Below are positions 27,044 through 35,531 of a DNA stretch of 64,000 bases, piece by piece. The stretch's first letter is position 1. Every line of letters starts with the position of its first letter. A model generated the notes under the pieces. The model searched no databases, was not told the origin of the DNA, and was given only the letters and a program-made list of their open reading frames with translations. Where the stretch lies: the NCBI GenBank assembly GCA_040217175.1, contig JAVJNT010000002.1:1-64000 (forward strand). Reading direction: 5' to 3'. This stretch comes from Phycisphaerales bacterium. Its GTDB lineage: Bacteria; Planctomycetota; Phycisphaerae; Phycisphaerales; UBA1924. The position numbers and the translations under genes were made by a program.

Positions 27044-28222
27044 ATGAAGCGACTTGTGATGCTCGGCCTGGCGTGCCTCTCGGTGATCTCGCCCCTGGCG
27101 TGCGGCCAGGCCGACGACGGGCCGGGTGCGCCGCTCGCGGGCCTCATCGTGCATGCCGGCGAAGACCCGACCGTTGCCGATGCCGACGGCTTGGAAGAGG
27201 CATTGCGTGGCCTGCGTCGAGTTGGCTCATTGGATGACCCGGCCGCGATCGCCGCCATCACGCGGGTCATGCTCGAGGCCACGACGATTCCGGGTGCACG
27301 CGTCGCGCTGCTCGACGTGGCTGGCGATGCCGACGGCGCTTCGACGCTGCTCGTGGTCGCAAGCGTGCCCGGAAGCGAACTCGACGAGGAGGTCCACGGC
27401 GCGGGGATCACGATGACGCCGCAGGGCCAGGCCGGTATCGTGCGTAGCTGGCCTCAAGACGACCGCCGCTTTTTCGCGTACCAGAACGATCCGATGGCGC
27501 CCTTCGAGCCCGAGGCGTTCGCTCGAGGGCTGGCATCGCTCCAAGAGACCTTCGACGACCACCGCCCCACCACCACCGATGGCATCGAGCTCATGCTCGA
27601 CCTCGAGAACCTCCGCCGCGCCTGGCCGCAGTCGCTGGCCGATGGCCCCGCCCGCCGGGTCGTCGCCGTCACTGGGCTCGCCAACGCGCGCAAGGTCCAC
27701 GTCCACGTGCCCGAGAGCGGTCCGGTGCGGCTTGCATACTCGAGCCGGGCCCTGCCGCCCGATGAAGTCAGCGTTCGCAACGGTCCTGCGCCCGCAGCCG
27801 GATCGGCCGTCGGCGCCCGCTGGCCCTCGATGTTCGATGCCGGCCTGCGCACCTACGCCGTTGCACTGGGCGACGAGCCACGCCAGGCCTTCGGCCAGCA
27901 GTTCCAGCAGTGGATGGGCCAGCACGGCAACCGGCTCCGCGGCATCGTGCAAGCGGTCGAGATCGGCATGGACTGGTCGATCGAGGCAAGCGACGATGGC
28001 CTGCGAACGGAGTTCGTCATGCCCGTCCGCGAGGGCATCGAAGTTGCCCGCCTGGCCGAGGCCATGCGTGCCACGCTTGTGGGCTCGGGCTTCGAGGCCG
28101 GCGGTGCCGGTGGCACGCTCGCGCTGCCCGAACACGTCGCGGCTGCCCTCGGCGGCAGCACGCTAAGCATCGGCATCGACAGCCAGCGTGAGCCGGCCGT
28201 CGTCCAGATCGTCATCGAGTAG
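27044..28222 (+). CDS. Secreted protein of unknown function
   Basis: I do not recognise this 392-residue protein. It has an export signal (MKRLVMLGLACLSVISPLAC) that could be a type I signal or a non-standard lipoprotein signal at Cys20. The rest alternates short hydrophobic strands with acidic, Ala/Gly-rich helices and contains no transmembrane segment. The segment RRVVAVTGLANARKVHVHVPE and the C-terminal ~120 residues look like alpha/beta sandwich structure. The 3' end is 6 bp from the convergent GspE/PilB gene. A periplasmic role is likely from the signal alone. Confidence 0.65.
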   Translation: MKRLVMLGLACLSVISPLACGQADDGPGAPLAGLIVHAGEDPTVADADGLEEALRGLRRVGSLDDPAAIAAITRVMLEATTIPGARVALLDVAGDADGASTLLVVASVPGSELDEEVHGAGITMTPQGQAGIVRSWPQDDRRFFAYQNDPMAPFEPEAFARGLASLQETFDDHRPTTTDGIELMLDLENLRRAWPQSLADGPARRVVAVTGLANARKVHVHVPESGPVRLAYSSRALPPDEVSVRNGPAPAAGSAVGARWPSMFDAGLRTYAVALGDEPRQAFGQQFQQWMGQHGNRLRGIVQAVEIGMDWSIEASDDGLRTEFVMPVREGIEVARLAEAMRATLVGSGFEAGGAGGTLALPEHVAAALGGSTLSIGIDSQREPAVVQIVIE

Positions 28223-28228
28223 CGTCGC

Positions 28229-29923
28229 TCAAACCGTCAGCACGCGCATGACCTCGGAGATCGTGGTCTTGCCGGCCCGGGCCTTGGCGAATCCGTCCTG
28301 ACTCATGCGGGCCAAGACGCCGTCCGCGAGCGCGTGCTTGGCGATGTCGCCTGCGCTCCGCCCGTGCATGATGTCGTCGCGGAGGCGGTCGCTGCTGCGG
28401 AGCAGCTCATAGATGCCGATGCGGCCGCGATAGCCGCTGTGCCTGCAGTCGCGGCAGCCCTCGCCACGGGTGAGCACGCCGTCTTCGTTGGGCTCGAAGC
28501 CCGGCGGCAGGTCGGTCGCGTCGGGCGTGTACGTCGCGGCGCAGCTCGGGCACACGCGGCGGACCAGCCGCTGGGCCAGCACGCCCTCGATGCTCGAGCT
28601 GACCAGGAACGGCTCAACGCCCATGTCGAGGAGTCGAGTCATGGCGCCGGGTGAGTCGTTCGTATGGAGCGTGCTGAACACCAGGTGGCCCGTCAGCGAC
28701 GCCTGAATGGCCGTCTCGGCGGTTTCCTTATCGCGGATTTCGCCGATCATGACGACGTCGGGATCGTGCCGCAGGATGCTCCGCAGCCCTGCCGCGAAGG
28801 TCAGCCCGACCTGCGTGTTGACCTGGATCTGGTTGACCCCGCCCACGTGGTACTCGACGGGATCCTCGACGGTGATGGCCTTGATCTCGTCGCTCACGAT
28901 GCGGTTGAGCGAGGCGTACAGCGTCGTCGACTTACCCGAGCCGGTGGGCCCCGTGACGAGCAGGATGCCGTAGGGCCGCTCGATGAGCGAGTTCCACTCT
29001 TCCTGGATCCAGCCCGGCATGCCCAGGTCGCCCAGTTCCATGAGCACGGCCGACTTGTTCAGGATGCGGAGCACGACGCCCTCGCCGAAGAGCATCGGGA
29101 TGACGCTGACGCGTAGGTCGAACTCCTGCAGGGCCATCCGGCCGCTGTCGTCGGGCAGGCGCTGCTTGAGCGTGATGCGCCCGTCCTGGGGCTTGCGCTT
29201 CTCGGCGATGTTCATGTTGGACATGATCTTCAGCCGGCTGATGATGGCCGCCGAGAAGCGATTGATGGTCTCGGGCACGTTGGCCCGCTGCAGCACCCCA
29301 TCGATGCGATACCGAACGATGAGCCGATTCTCGTAGGGCTCGATGTGTACGTCGGTCGCGCGCTCGCGGACGGCCTCGAGCAGGATGTCGTTGACCAGCT
29401 TGATGACGCTGGCTTCCTGGGCCTGCTCGATCTCGTCCTCGTCGCCGCCCTTGACCTCGACTTGAGCCCCAGCTTCTGCCGAGAGCGCATCGAGCGTGTC
29501 CGATCCCACGCCGTAATTCGCGCGAATGAACCGCTGCAGGCCGTCGTCGTCTGCAAGCACGAATTCGATGCTGTGGCCCGTGAGCAGGCGGAGCTCGTCG
29601 AGCACGCCCAGCTCGAAGGGATCGCTCGTCGCGACGGTCAGCGTGCCGTTCTCGCGGCGGATGGGGACGCAACGCTGCTTGTGTACGAGGCTGGCCGGCA
29701 GGGTTTGCAAGACCTTGGCCTCGACCACGATCGAGTCGAGGTCGACCACGTCCAGATGAAACTGATCGCCGATGGTCTGGAGCACCTGGTCGGAGTCGAC
29801 CAGACCCATCCTTACCAGAACCCGATCAATGCGATCGCCAGAGGACCGCTGCTGAGCCAGCGCATGGTCCAACTGCTCCTGCGTGATCACGCCCCGGTCG
29901 AGTAGTACGGTGCCGATTCCCAT
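28229..29923 (-). CDS. GspE/PilB-family type II secretion / type IV pilus assembly ATPase
   Basis: A hexameric assembly ATPase that drives pilin or pseudopilin extension at the inner membrane. The 564-residue form from ATG 29923 (MGIGTVLLDRGV) begins with the MshEN/T2SSE N-terminal domain. The ATPase part has all catalytic motifs: Walker A GPTGSGKST (325-332), an Asp box TVEDPVEYH, Walker B VMIGEIRDKETAE, a His box HLVFSTLHTNDSPGA, and a zinc tetracysteine region (CPSC...CRDC). The longer ATG at 30010 would add ~29 residues unlike the family. It is the only intact assembly ATPase in the window and the likely engine for the prepilins at 18.7-23.6 kb, although unlinked PilC, PilD and secretin genes must be elsewhere. 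Confidence 0.93.
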   Translation of the reverse strand: MGIGTVLLDRGVITQEQLDHALAQQRSSGDRIDRVLVRMGLVDSDQVLQTIGDQFHLDVVDLDSIVVEAKVLQTLPASLVHKQRCVPIRRENGTLTVATSDPFELGVLDELRLLTGHSIEFVLADDDGLQRFIRANYGVGSDTLDALSAEAGAQVEVKGGDEDEIEQAQEASVIKLVNDILLEAVRERATDVHIEPYENRLIVRYRIDGVLQRANVPETINRFSAAIISRLKIMSNMNIAEKRKPQDGRITLKQRLPDDSGRMALQEFDLRVSVIPMLFGEGVVLRILNKSAVLMELGDLGMPGWIQEEWNSLIERPYGILLVTGPTGSGKSTTLYASLNRIVSDEIKAITVEDPVEYHVGGVNQIQVNTQVGLTFAAGLRSILRHDPDVVMIGEIRDKETAETAIQASLTGHLVFSTLHTNDSPGAMTRLLDMGVEPFLVSSSIEGVLAQRLVRRVCPSCAATYTPDATDLPPGFEPNEDGVLTRGEGCRDCRHSGYRGRIGIYELLRSSDRLRDDIMHGRSAGDIAKHALADGVLARMSQDGFAKARAGKTTISEVMRVLTV

Positions 29924-30003
29924 GGGTACTAAGAGTGTATTGCACCCCTGCTCCGGCGTAACGGGCGTCGTTGGACGGGCCATGCATTTTCTGGTTATGG
30001 GGG

Positions 30004-30045
30004 TTGACACGGGCCGGGTAATATGTTACTCTTTAGTCACATATT
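30004..30045 (+). promoter_or_regulatory. Promoter with overlapping palindromic operator
   Basis: TTGACA at 30004-30009 is followed after 17 bp by an extended -10 (TGT-TACTCT, 30024-30032). A 26-bp near-palindrome, AATATGT...ACATATT with inner ACT...AGT (30020-30045), covers the -10 and the likely start of transcription. An ArsR-family repressor gene lies second in the downstream transcript. Repressor binding here would block RNA polymerase, so autoregulation is the simplest reading. Confidence 0.6.
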
Positions 30046-30106
30046 GATCCCCTTAATCACCGATACACCAACGCCACGAACACGCCAGACGACGAGGAGC
30101 CCAGCC

Positions 30107-30625
30107 ATGCCCGACGCACCATCCGCCGCACAGTCCTTCACGCACGTCCGCGACGGCCTCCGGAACCTGGAGTTCGCCCGAGGCCTCCTGCTCGAGATGG
30201 CCAAGGCCACGCCGGACGAGAAGTTCTACCAGGTGCCGGCCGATGGCGGCAATCACGCCGCCTGGAACCTCGGCCACATCGCGGTGACGGACGATCTCGT
30301 CCGGAGCTCGCTCGGCGGCGGCGAGGCCGTGCTGACGACCGACTGGCACGACATGTTCAAGGGCGGCAGCACCTGCAAGCCCGGCGCCGAAGGGCACCCC
30401 GGCCGAGAGGAACTGCTCGATGGCCTGGCCCGTTCGCGCGCAGCGGTGGTTGCCTGGTTCAGCGGGTTGAGCGAGAGCGAGCTGCTCGAGCCGCTCTCGG
30501 GCGGCATCGCACAGCTCGCCCAGGACCGCATCATGCTCATGGGTTCGCTCGCGTCGCACGAAGCGTTCCATGCCGGCCAGATGAGCGCCGCGCGCCGCGT
30601 GTTCGGCATGCCGCCGTTGTTCTGA
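30107..30625 (+). CDS. DinB-like metal-dependent four-helix protein
   Basis: A 172-residue member of the DinB/YfiT-like superfamily, starting at 30107 behind GAGGAG. The fold's metal ligands are suggested by His50 or His57 (NHAAWNLGHI) and a pair near the C-terminus (SHEAFHAGQM). Members include thiol-S-transferases and hydrolases, and many have no known substrate. It is the first gene after the palindromic promoter and lies 19 bp upstream of an ArsR-SRPBCC fusion gene, so it is probably repressed by it. Together with two SRPBCC proteins this suggests a small-molecule or stress response, but the signal is unknown. Confidence 0.8.
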   Translation: MPDAPSAAQSFTHVRDGLRNLEFARGLLLEMAKATPDEKFYQVPADGGNHAAWNLGHIAVTDDLVRSSLGGGEAVLTTDWHDMFKGGSTCKPGAEGHPGREELLDGLARSRAAVVAWFSGLSESELLEPLSGGIAQLAQDRIMLMGSLASHEAFHAGQMSAARRVFGMPPLF

Positions 30626-30644
30626 GCCCCGAGGGATGCCAGGC

Positions 30645-31469
30645 ATGGACGCGATCAGTGCACCCCCCGGCTCGATCGACGCGGACGGCGTCTGGAAGGC
30701 GCTCAGCGACCCCACGCGGCGGGCCATCCTGGACCTTCTGCGTGCCGGCCGCGCCACGACGGGAGACGTCGCCAGCGCGTTTCCGACGCTCAGCCGCTTC
30801 GCGGTCATGAAGCACCTGACGGTGCTCGAAGAGGCCGGGCTGGTCATCGCGCGGAAGGAGGGGCGAAGGAAATTCAACTACCTCAACGCGGTCCCCCTGC
30901 GCAGGGTGTACGAGCGTTGGGTCAGCAAGTACCAGGATCGATGGGCCGGTTCGCTCATCGGCCTGCAACAGCTCGCAGAGGGCGAGCAACAACCTACGGG
31001 GGAATCAAGAATGACCACGCAGACCATCAACATGTCGGCGACCGTCGTGCATACCGAGATCACCATCGACGCCCCGCCCGATCACGTCTACGACCTGTTC
31101 TTCGAGCGGCCCAACGACTGGTTCTACGAGAGCGAGGAGAGCCGCAAGACGCAGACGACCATCGCCGAGCGCCGGATCGGCGGGCACTTCTACCTCGAAA
31201 CGAAACGCCCCGACGGCCCACCCGATGAGAACGTCATCGGCACGATCACGATGCTCAAGCCGGGCCGAAAGATCCGCATGCGGGGCGATTGCACGGTGCC
31301 GAACGCGTTCATCGCCAACATGACGATCGCCTTCGAGCCCGCCGGCAACGGCACACGCGTCAGCGTCGAGCACCGCATGGCCGGCGAGTACGACGAAGAC
31401 CTGCCCGCCGGGTTCGAAGAAGGCTGGCAGGACGGCCTCCAGAAGCTCAAGGCACTCTGCGAGTCCTGA
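30645..31469 (+). CDS. ArsR-family repressor fused to SRPBCC (AHSA1-like) domain
   Basis: A 274-residue fusion. Residues ~8-100 are an ArsR winged helix (LSDPTRRAILDLLRAGRATTGDVASAF, then MKHLTVLEEAGLVIARKEGRRKF). Residues ~125-274 are an SRPBCC hydrophobic-pocket domain of the AHSA1 type (HTEITIDAPPDHVYDLFF... and GGHFYLETKRPDG). These two domains are usually encoded by neighbouring separate genes. An internal in-frame ATG at 31011 (residue 123) is preceded by CGGGGGAATCAAGA, so the SRPBCC part might also be made alone. The start at 30645 is 9 nt after GAGGG; ATG 30636 is too close to it. It probably represses the promoter at 30004, with the SRPBCC pocket sensing a ligand. Confidence 0.85.
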   Translation: MDAISAPPGSIDADGVWKALSDPTRRAILDLLRAGRATTGDVASAFPTLSRFAVMKHLTVLEEAGLVIARKEGRRKFNYLNAVPLRRVYERWVSKYQDRWAGSLIGLQQLAEGEQQPTGESRMTTQTINMSATVVHTEITIDAPPDHVYDLFFERPNDWFYESEESRKTQTTIAERRIGGHFYLETKRPDGPPDENVIGTITMLKPGRKIRMRGDCTVPNAFIANMTIAFEPAGNGTRVSVEHRMAGEYDEDLPAGFEEGWQDGLQKLKALCES

Positions 31470-31508
31470 GTCCCGACCAGTCTGGAACAGACCAATCCAA
31501 ACTCCCCA

Positions 31509-31550
31509 ACACCCGACCCGGCCTCTGGCCCCGTCGGGTGTCTCCGTGTT
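31509..31550 (+). terminator. Terminator after the ArsR-SRPBCC gene
   Basis: A nine-base perfect stem (ACACCCGAC at 31509-31517 with GTCGGGTGT at 31533-31541) can extend inward through GGCC/GGCC. It is followed by CTCCGTGTTT, a weak T-tract. It ends the dinB-arsR unit 40 bp after the stop. Confidence 0.7.
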
Positions 31551-31711
31551 TATGAGACGGTTATGGCAGGCTGGCTGTCGGCTTCTTGCTCCCGAAGGTC
31601 GCTCAGTGCGGCTGCAAGGGCACGCCGCTGTATCGCCGCAGTGAGCTCGACGGAAATCTCCGAGACCAGACTCCCAGAGAAATGGGATCAATCAGGGATG
31701 AGGAACTCGTG

Positions 31712-32311
31712 ATGGGAAGGATGACACAAACCGTAGCGGTCGTCATTGGATTCGCCGTAGGCTTGACGGTGCTGGCGATGGGGCCGGCGGCGGAGAGGCA
31801 GGGACGGTCCATGGCCGAGAACGAAGAACACGCTCGATTGATCATCGACGGCGCGCGGCACGCGACCGAGTCGACCGATCGGCGGATCATCGAGGCCCGG
31901 ACCGTACCGGCAACACCCGCCCAGTGCTGGCAGCGATGGACGACCGGCGACGGCGTCGGCGAGTTCATGAGCCCGAACAACTCCATCGAGCTACGCATCG
32001 GCGGGGACTACGAGATCCTGTTCGCCATGCAACTGCCCAGGGGTGAGCAAGGCTCGGAAGACTGCAAGGTCCTCAGCTACGTACCAGAGCGGATGCTGAG
32101 CTTCGAGTGGAACGCGCCGCCGATGTTCCCCGAGGTACGCCAGCAGCGCAGCCGCGTCGTGGTTTTCTTCGAACCGGTCGACGGCGGAACGCGCGTCGAG
32201 CTGGTCCACCTTGGCTTCGGCGAGGGCGAGCAGTGGGACCAGGTCTACGAGTACTTCACCAAGGCGTGGGCACGCGTCATGGACCGCTTCGCAGGCATCG
32301 CCGAGGCCTGA
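31712..32311 (+). CDS. Membrane-anchored SRPBCC (AHSA1-like) protein
   Basis: A 199-residue protein starting at 31712, six nt after GAGGAA. Residues ~5-25 (TQTVAVVIGFAVGLTVLAMG) form an anchor or uncleaved signal, so the rest is likely outside the cytoplasm. The remainder is an SRPBCC fold (RRIIEARTVPATPAQCWQRWTTGDGVGEFM, LSFEWNAPP, GTRVELVHLGFGEGEQW), of the same superfamily as the ArsR fusion's second domain. An extracytoplasmic AHSA1-like protein is unusual. It lies downstream of a terminator, so it probably has its own promoter. Stop codons of this gene and the convergent phosphatase gene are 3 bp apart. Confidence 0.8.
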   Translation: MGRMTQTVAVVIGFAVGLTVLAMGPAAERQGRSMAENEEHARLIIDGARHATESTDRRIIEARTVPATPAQCWQRWTTGDGVGEFMSPNNSIELRIGGDYEILFAMQLPRGEQGSEDCKVLSYVPERMLSFEWNAPPMFPEVRQQRSRVVVFFEPVDGGTRVELVHLGFGEGEQWDQVYEYFTKAWARVMDRFAGIAEA

Positions 32312-32314
32312 GCC

Positions 32315-33610
32315 TCAGGCAGCACACATGCGGCGGCGTGCGGCCGGCTTGAGCGCAATCGCCACCGCCGTCAGGTCGTCCTGCTGGTGCAGCGAGCCCG
32401 CCTGGCAATCGACGCGTTCGGCAAGCCTGCGGAATGCGGCGTCGGTATCGGCGTCGTCGCCCGAGCCTACCCAGGGCAGGTTGGCGAACTCAGTGAGATA
32501 GGCCTGCACGTCGAGCTTGCCGTTGGCCGAGCCCTTGCTCGCCTCGCCGGCATCGGGGAAGGCCGTCTCGAATCCGTCGCTGTACAGCAGCAGCGTCTCG
32601 CCGGCCTGCAGCGTGAAGGTGAGCTGCTCATAGGGCTCGCCCTCGAAGACGCCCAGCAGCGCGCCTCCGGAGTCGTACGCCCGACTCTCGTCGCCCCCGA
32701 GGACGAGCGCGGGCGGGTGGCCGGCGGTGCACAGCGTCACTTCGTGCGTGCGCAGGTCGAAGATGCCGCAGACCGCCGTCGCGAAGCGCGACCGACCGCG
32801 CTGCGTACGGACGAGGTCGGCGTTGAGCGCGGTCATCGCTTCGGCCGGGGTTCGCGTCGCGGCGCCGCTCCGCAGGCTCCGCGAGATCACCATCGTGAGC
32901 AACGCCGCGGGCACGCCGTGGCCCACCGCATCGGCCACGAAGAACCAGAGCCGGTCCTTGTCGATCCGCGTCACGTCGTAGATGTCGCCACTCACGTAGG
33001 TCGCCGGTCGAAACATCACGCCGAATTCGAGGCCTTCGGCCTCGGGCAACTCGGCAGGTAGCAACTCCTGCTGGATCGCCGCAGCGAGGTTGAGCTCCTC
33101 GTGCATGCGATCCATCTCCTGCCGTACGCCGCCCTGAGCCCCCGTCAGGATGCGCAGCTCGCGCTCCATCTCGATGATCGAGTCCTGCCGGCCGAGCAGG
33201 CCGCGCAGCGCGGTGGCGATGGCCTGTGGCGCCAGATCGCTGTCGGCGCCAAGCAGTCCGCCCCTGGTGATCTGGTCGCACATGTCTTGGGGCATGCCGG
33301 GCATGAGCACGAAGCCGTAGGCCGAGACGTCATGCAACAGGTGCGCGAACGCCACGATCGTCGGCTTGGGCGTGTCCTCGTCGAGTAGCACCAGTACGGC
33401 GGGCGCCTCACTCCGGCCCGACTCGCTCTGAACGATCACCGCATCGGCAAGCTCGCCCACGTCGACGAACTCGGCTTCGGGGCATTGGTCGCCCCATGCC
33501 GCGACGACAGACTCCCAGAGCCCGCGTACGCCCGGGCCTGAAGGGTCGGAATTCGCCACGATCACAGCCTGTGGAGCCAAGGCGCACCCTCCCGAGGCGC
33601 ACCCGAGCAT
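32315..33610 (-). CDS. SpoIIE-type (PP2C) phosphatase with N-terminal receiver-like region
   Basis: A 431-residue signalling phosphatase. Residues ~12-155 have alternating strand/helix pattern like a degenerate receiver (VLVLLDED, YGFVLMPGM) but no clear phospho-Asp triad. A coiled coil (~160-205) leads to the PPM domain with SGDIYDV, FVADAVGHGVPAALL, AGHPPALVL, LYSDGFETA and QQDDLTAVAI. Start 33610 (MLGCASGG) is preceded by GGAGGCGGAG and leaves a 28-bp gap after the DUF192 gene; the frame extends to 33667 but would overlap that gene. Likely works in partner-switching, like the GAF-SpoIIE protein at 8791; the target is not in the window. Confidence 0.85.
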   Translation of the reverse strand: MLGCASGGCALAPQAVIVANSDPSGPGVRGLWESVVAAWGDQCPEAEFVDVGELADAVIVQSESGRSEAPAVLVLLDEDTPKPTIVAFAHLLHDVSAYGFVLMPGMPQDMCDQITRGGLLGADSDLAPQAIATALRGLLGRQDSIIEMERELRILTGAQGGVRQEMDRMHEELNLAAAIQQELLPAELPEAEGLEFGVMFRPATYVSGDIYDVTRIDKDRLWFFVADAVGHGVPAALLTMVISRSLRSGAATRTPAEAMTALNADLVRTQRGRSRFATAVCGIFDLRTHEVTLCTAGHPPALVLGGDESRAYDSGGALLGVFEGEPYEQLTFTLQAGETLLLYSDGFETAFPDAGEASKGSANGKLDVQAYLTEFANLPWVGSGDDADTDAAFRRLAERVDCQAGSLHQQDDLTAVAIALKPAARRRMCAA

Positions 33611-33638
33611 CGGCTCCGCCTCCGGGAGTGCTATCGGC

Positions 33639-34142
33639 TCAGCGGGCGACCTTCTGGAGGCGGGCAAAGTCCAGATCCACGGTGTCGCCGCGCTCCAGGC
33701 CGAGTTCTCGGAGCTTGCCAGCCCGGAACTCCAGTGCGAACTGGGCCGCCGCGTTGCTGGGATACCGCGTCAGACGACTCTCGTACGCCTGGCGGCTCTC
33801 GCCCTCGAGTTGGGGCTCCACGGGCATCTCGTGCGTCGCCACGACCGTGCCGAACTGGTCGAGGAAGGCGATGTCGATCGGCACCAAGCAGTCGCGCATC
33901 ACGAACTCGAGCCGCCTCGGCCTGGGGAACACGAAGATCATGCCGCCATCGGGCTCGATCTGCTCGCGGCCGCCCAGGCCCTTGAGGCGCGTCGCGTCGG
34001 TCGCGGCGATCTCCAGGAAGAACGCCTGCCCGTTGATCTCGATGGTCTCGACGTCGTTCGAGACCGCCTCGTTGGGCACGCACGCGCTCGACAGCAACAG
34101 CACCAGCGCCAGCAGCGAGATCAGGATCGTCCGAGAAGCCAT
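33639..34142 (-). CDS. DUF192-family lipoprotein
   Basis: A 167-residue protein with a clean lipoprotein signal (LLLSSAC21), so probably a periplasm-facing lipoprotein. The DUF192 core is visible: FFLEIAATDATRLKGLGGRE, GGMIFVFPRPRRLEFVMRDCLVPIDIAFLD, and a terminal LELGLERGDTV-like segment. The function of DUF192 is unknown. Its start overlaps the end of gluQ by 22 nt on the same strand, which suggests one transcript with gluQ upstream and the SpoIIE-type phosphatase downstream. Confidence 0.88.
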   Translation of the reverse strand: MASRTILISLLALVLLLSSACVPNEAVSNDVETIEINGQAFFLEIAATDATRLKGLGGREQIEPDGGMIFVFPRPRRLEFVMRDCLVPIDIAFLDQFGTVVATHEMPVEPQLEGESRQAYESRLTRYPSNAAAQFALEFRAGKLRELGLERGDTVDLDFARLQKVAR

Positions 34143-35068
34143 GCATCATCCTCCGGCGTGAAGCGGGCGGGCCCGCGGGGCATGGTATCGAGGTCGAACC
34201 GCTCGGCGAACTCGGCGAGATCCATGGGCTCCCGCGGCTGGTCCGGCAGGCTCCAGCACGCCAGCAACCCCAGGATGCGCTCGACCGGCACGCCCTCCGC
34301 CCGATAGGTCGCCAGCCGGCTGTCGCCGTGCCGCTTCGCGAGCCGGCGGCCATCGGGGCCCAGCACCAGCGGCAGGTGCGTGTACCGGGGCCTTGGCGCG
34401 AGCCCGAGCGCGTCGTAGAGCAGCGTCTGCCGACCCGCAGAGTCCAACAGGTCGCCTCCCCGGACCACCTGCGTCACGCCCTGGCGGGCATCGTCGACGA
34501 CCACCGCGAGCTGGTACGCGGGCATGCCCCGCTTGGTCCAGATCACGAAGTCGCCCGCCTCGGCCGCCGGATTGGTCGTCGACGGGCCGAGAAACGCGTC
34601 GTCGACCTCGACCGCACCGTCGGGCGTCGCGAACCGCCAGTTCGTCTCTCGGTCGGCAAACTCGGCGGGGACCAGCGGCCGCGGGCGAGCGACGGCGGCC
34701 GGAGCGCCATCGCCGGCGTGGGGCGCCGAGGCCGCATCGGCGATCTCGGTCCTCGTGAGCTCGCACGGGTACGCCAGGGCATGGGCGGCCAGCGTGCGCA
34801 TGGCCTCGGCGTGGAGCCCGAGGTCCTCGCTCTGGATCGTCGGGCCCTCGTCCCAGTCGAGGCCCAGCCAGGCGAGCGTGTCGAGCGTCTGATCGATCGA
34901 GCCCGGCTTGACGCGTGGGCCGTCGAGATCCTCGATCCGCATCACGATGCCCCACCCGTGCCGGCGCGCGAGGATCCAGTTGACCACGAACGTGCGCGCG
35001 TTGCCCAGGTGCAGGGCGCCCGTGGGCGAGGGGGCCAGGCGGGTCTTCTGGGACGCTTGGGTCGGCAT
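34121..35068 (-). CDS. gluQ: Glutamyl-Q tRNA(Asp) synthetase
   Basis: GluQ attaches glutamate to queuosine at the wobble position of tRNA-Asp. The 315-residue product is a truncated glutamyl-tRNA synthetase: it has the catalytic core with APSPTGALHLGNART (HIGH region), MRIEDLDGPRVKPGS, and LAKRHGD (KMSKS equivalent), but no anticodon-binding domain. In the zinc-binding loop E. coli has Cys-x-Cys; here it is YPCELTR, with the second Cys missing, so this copy may lack zinc. GTG 35071 is a second possible start. It is divergent from the pterin dehydratase gene. Confidence 0.9.
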   Translation of the reverse strand: MPTQASQKTRLAPSPTGALHLGNARTFVVNWILARRHGWGIVMRIEDLDGPRVKPGSIDQTLDTLAWLGLDWDEGPTIQSEDLGLHAEAMRTLAAHALAYPCELTRTEIADAASAPHAGDGAPAAVARPRPLVPAEFADRETNWRFATPDGAVEVDDAFLGPSTTNPAAEAGDFVIWTKRGMPAYQLAVVVDDARQGVTQVVRGGDLLDSAGRQTLLYDALGLAPRPRYTHLPLVLGPDGRRLAKRHGDSRLATYRAEGVPVERILGLLACWSLPDQPREPMDLAEFAERFDLDTMPRGPARFTPEDDAWLLGRS

Positions 35069-35201
35069 CACGCCTGCATTTGTAGGGAAGGCGTTGGGGC
35101 CGGGTTGGTCGGCCCGGCCCGGGCGCTACCGTTGAGGCCCGGCGGGCGGCACGCGGAGGAGTCGCGGGCCCCCGGAGTCCGGCTGGATGGAGTGTGGCAC
35201 G

Positions 35202-35504
35202 ATGGAGAAGCTCTCCGAAGCCGAGGTGAAGGATCGCCTCACGCATCACCCCGAGTGGACCGAAGTCGGCGGCGAGATCCAGCGGACCTACGAGTTCGCG
35301 GACTTCAAGGCCTCGATGCGGTTCGTTAACGAGGTGGCCGAGGAGGCCGAGCGCGTGCAGCACCACCCCGATGTGCTGATCCGCTACTCGAAGGTCACGC
35401 TGACGGTGTCGACCCACGACGCCGGCGGCATCACGGTCAAGGACTTCGACCTGGCCGGCTTTTCCGACCAGGCCGCCGAAGGCATCGTGGGCGCGACGGC
35501 CTGA
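35202..35504 (+). CDS. phhB: 4a-hydroxytetrahydrobiopterin dehydratase
   Basis: The 100-residue product is a pterin-4a-carbinolamine dehydratase, which recycles the pterin cofactor of aromatic amino acid hydroxylases and is often kept without them. Signature residues are His-His in VQHHPDV, YSKVTLTVSTHDAGGIT and the N-terminal TEVGGEIQRTYEFADF. The start at 35202 (MEKLSEAEV) fits the family; the in-frame ATG at 35187 adds five residues. It converges with the ferredoxin gene with 27 bp between stops. No aromatic hydroxylase is nearby. Confidence 0.93.
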   Translation: MEKLSEAEVKDRLTHHPEWTEVGGEIQRTYEFADFKASMRFVNEVAEEAERVQHHPDVLIRYSKVTLTVSTHDAGGITVKDFDLAGFSDQAAEGIVGATA

Positions 35505-35531
35505 CCAACGGCCTGAGCATCCGTAGTCGAG

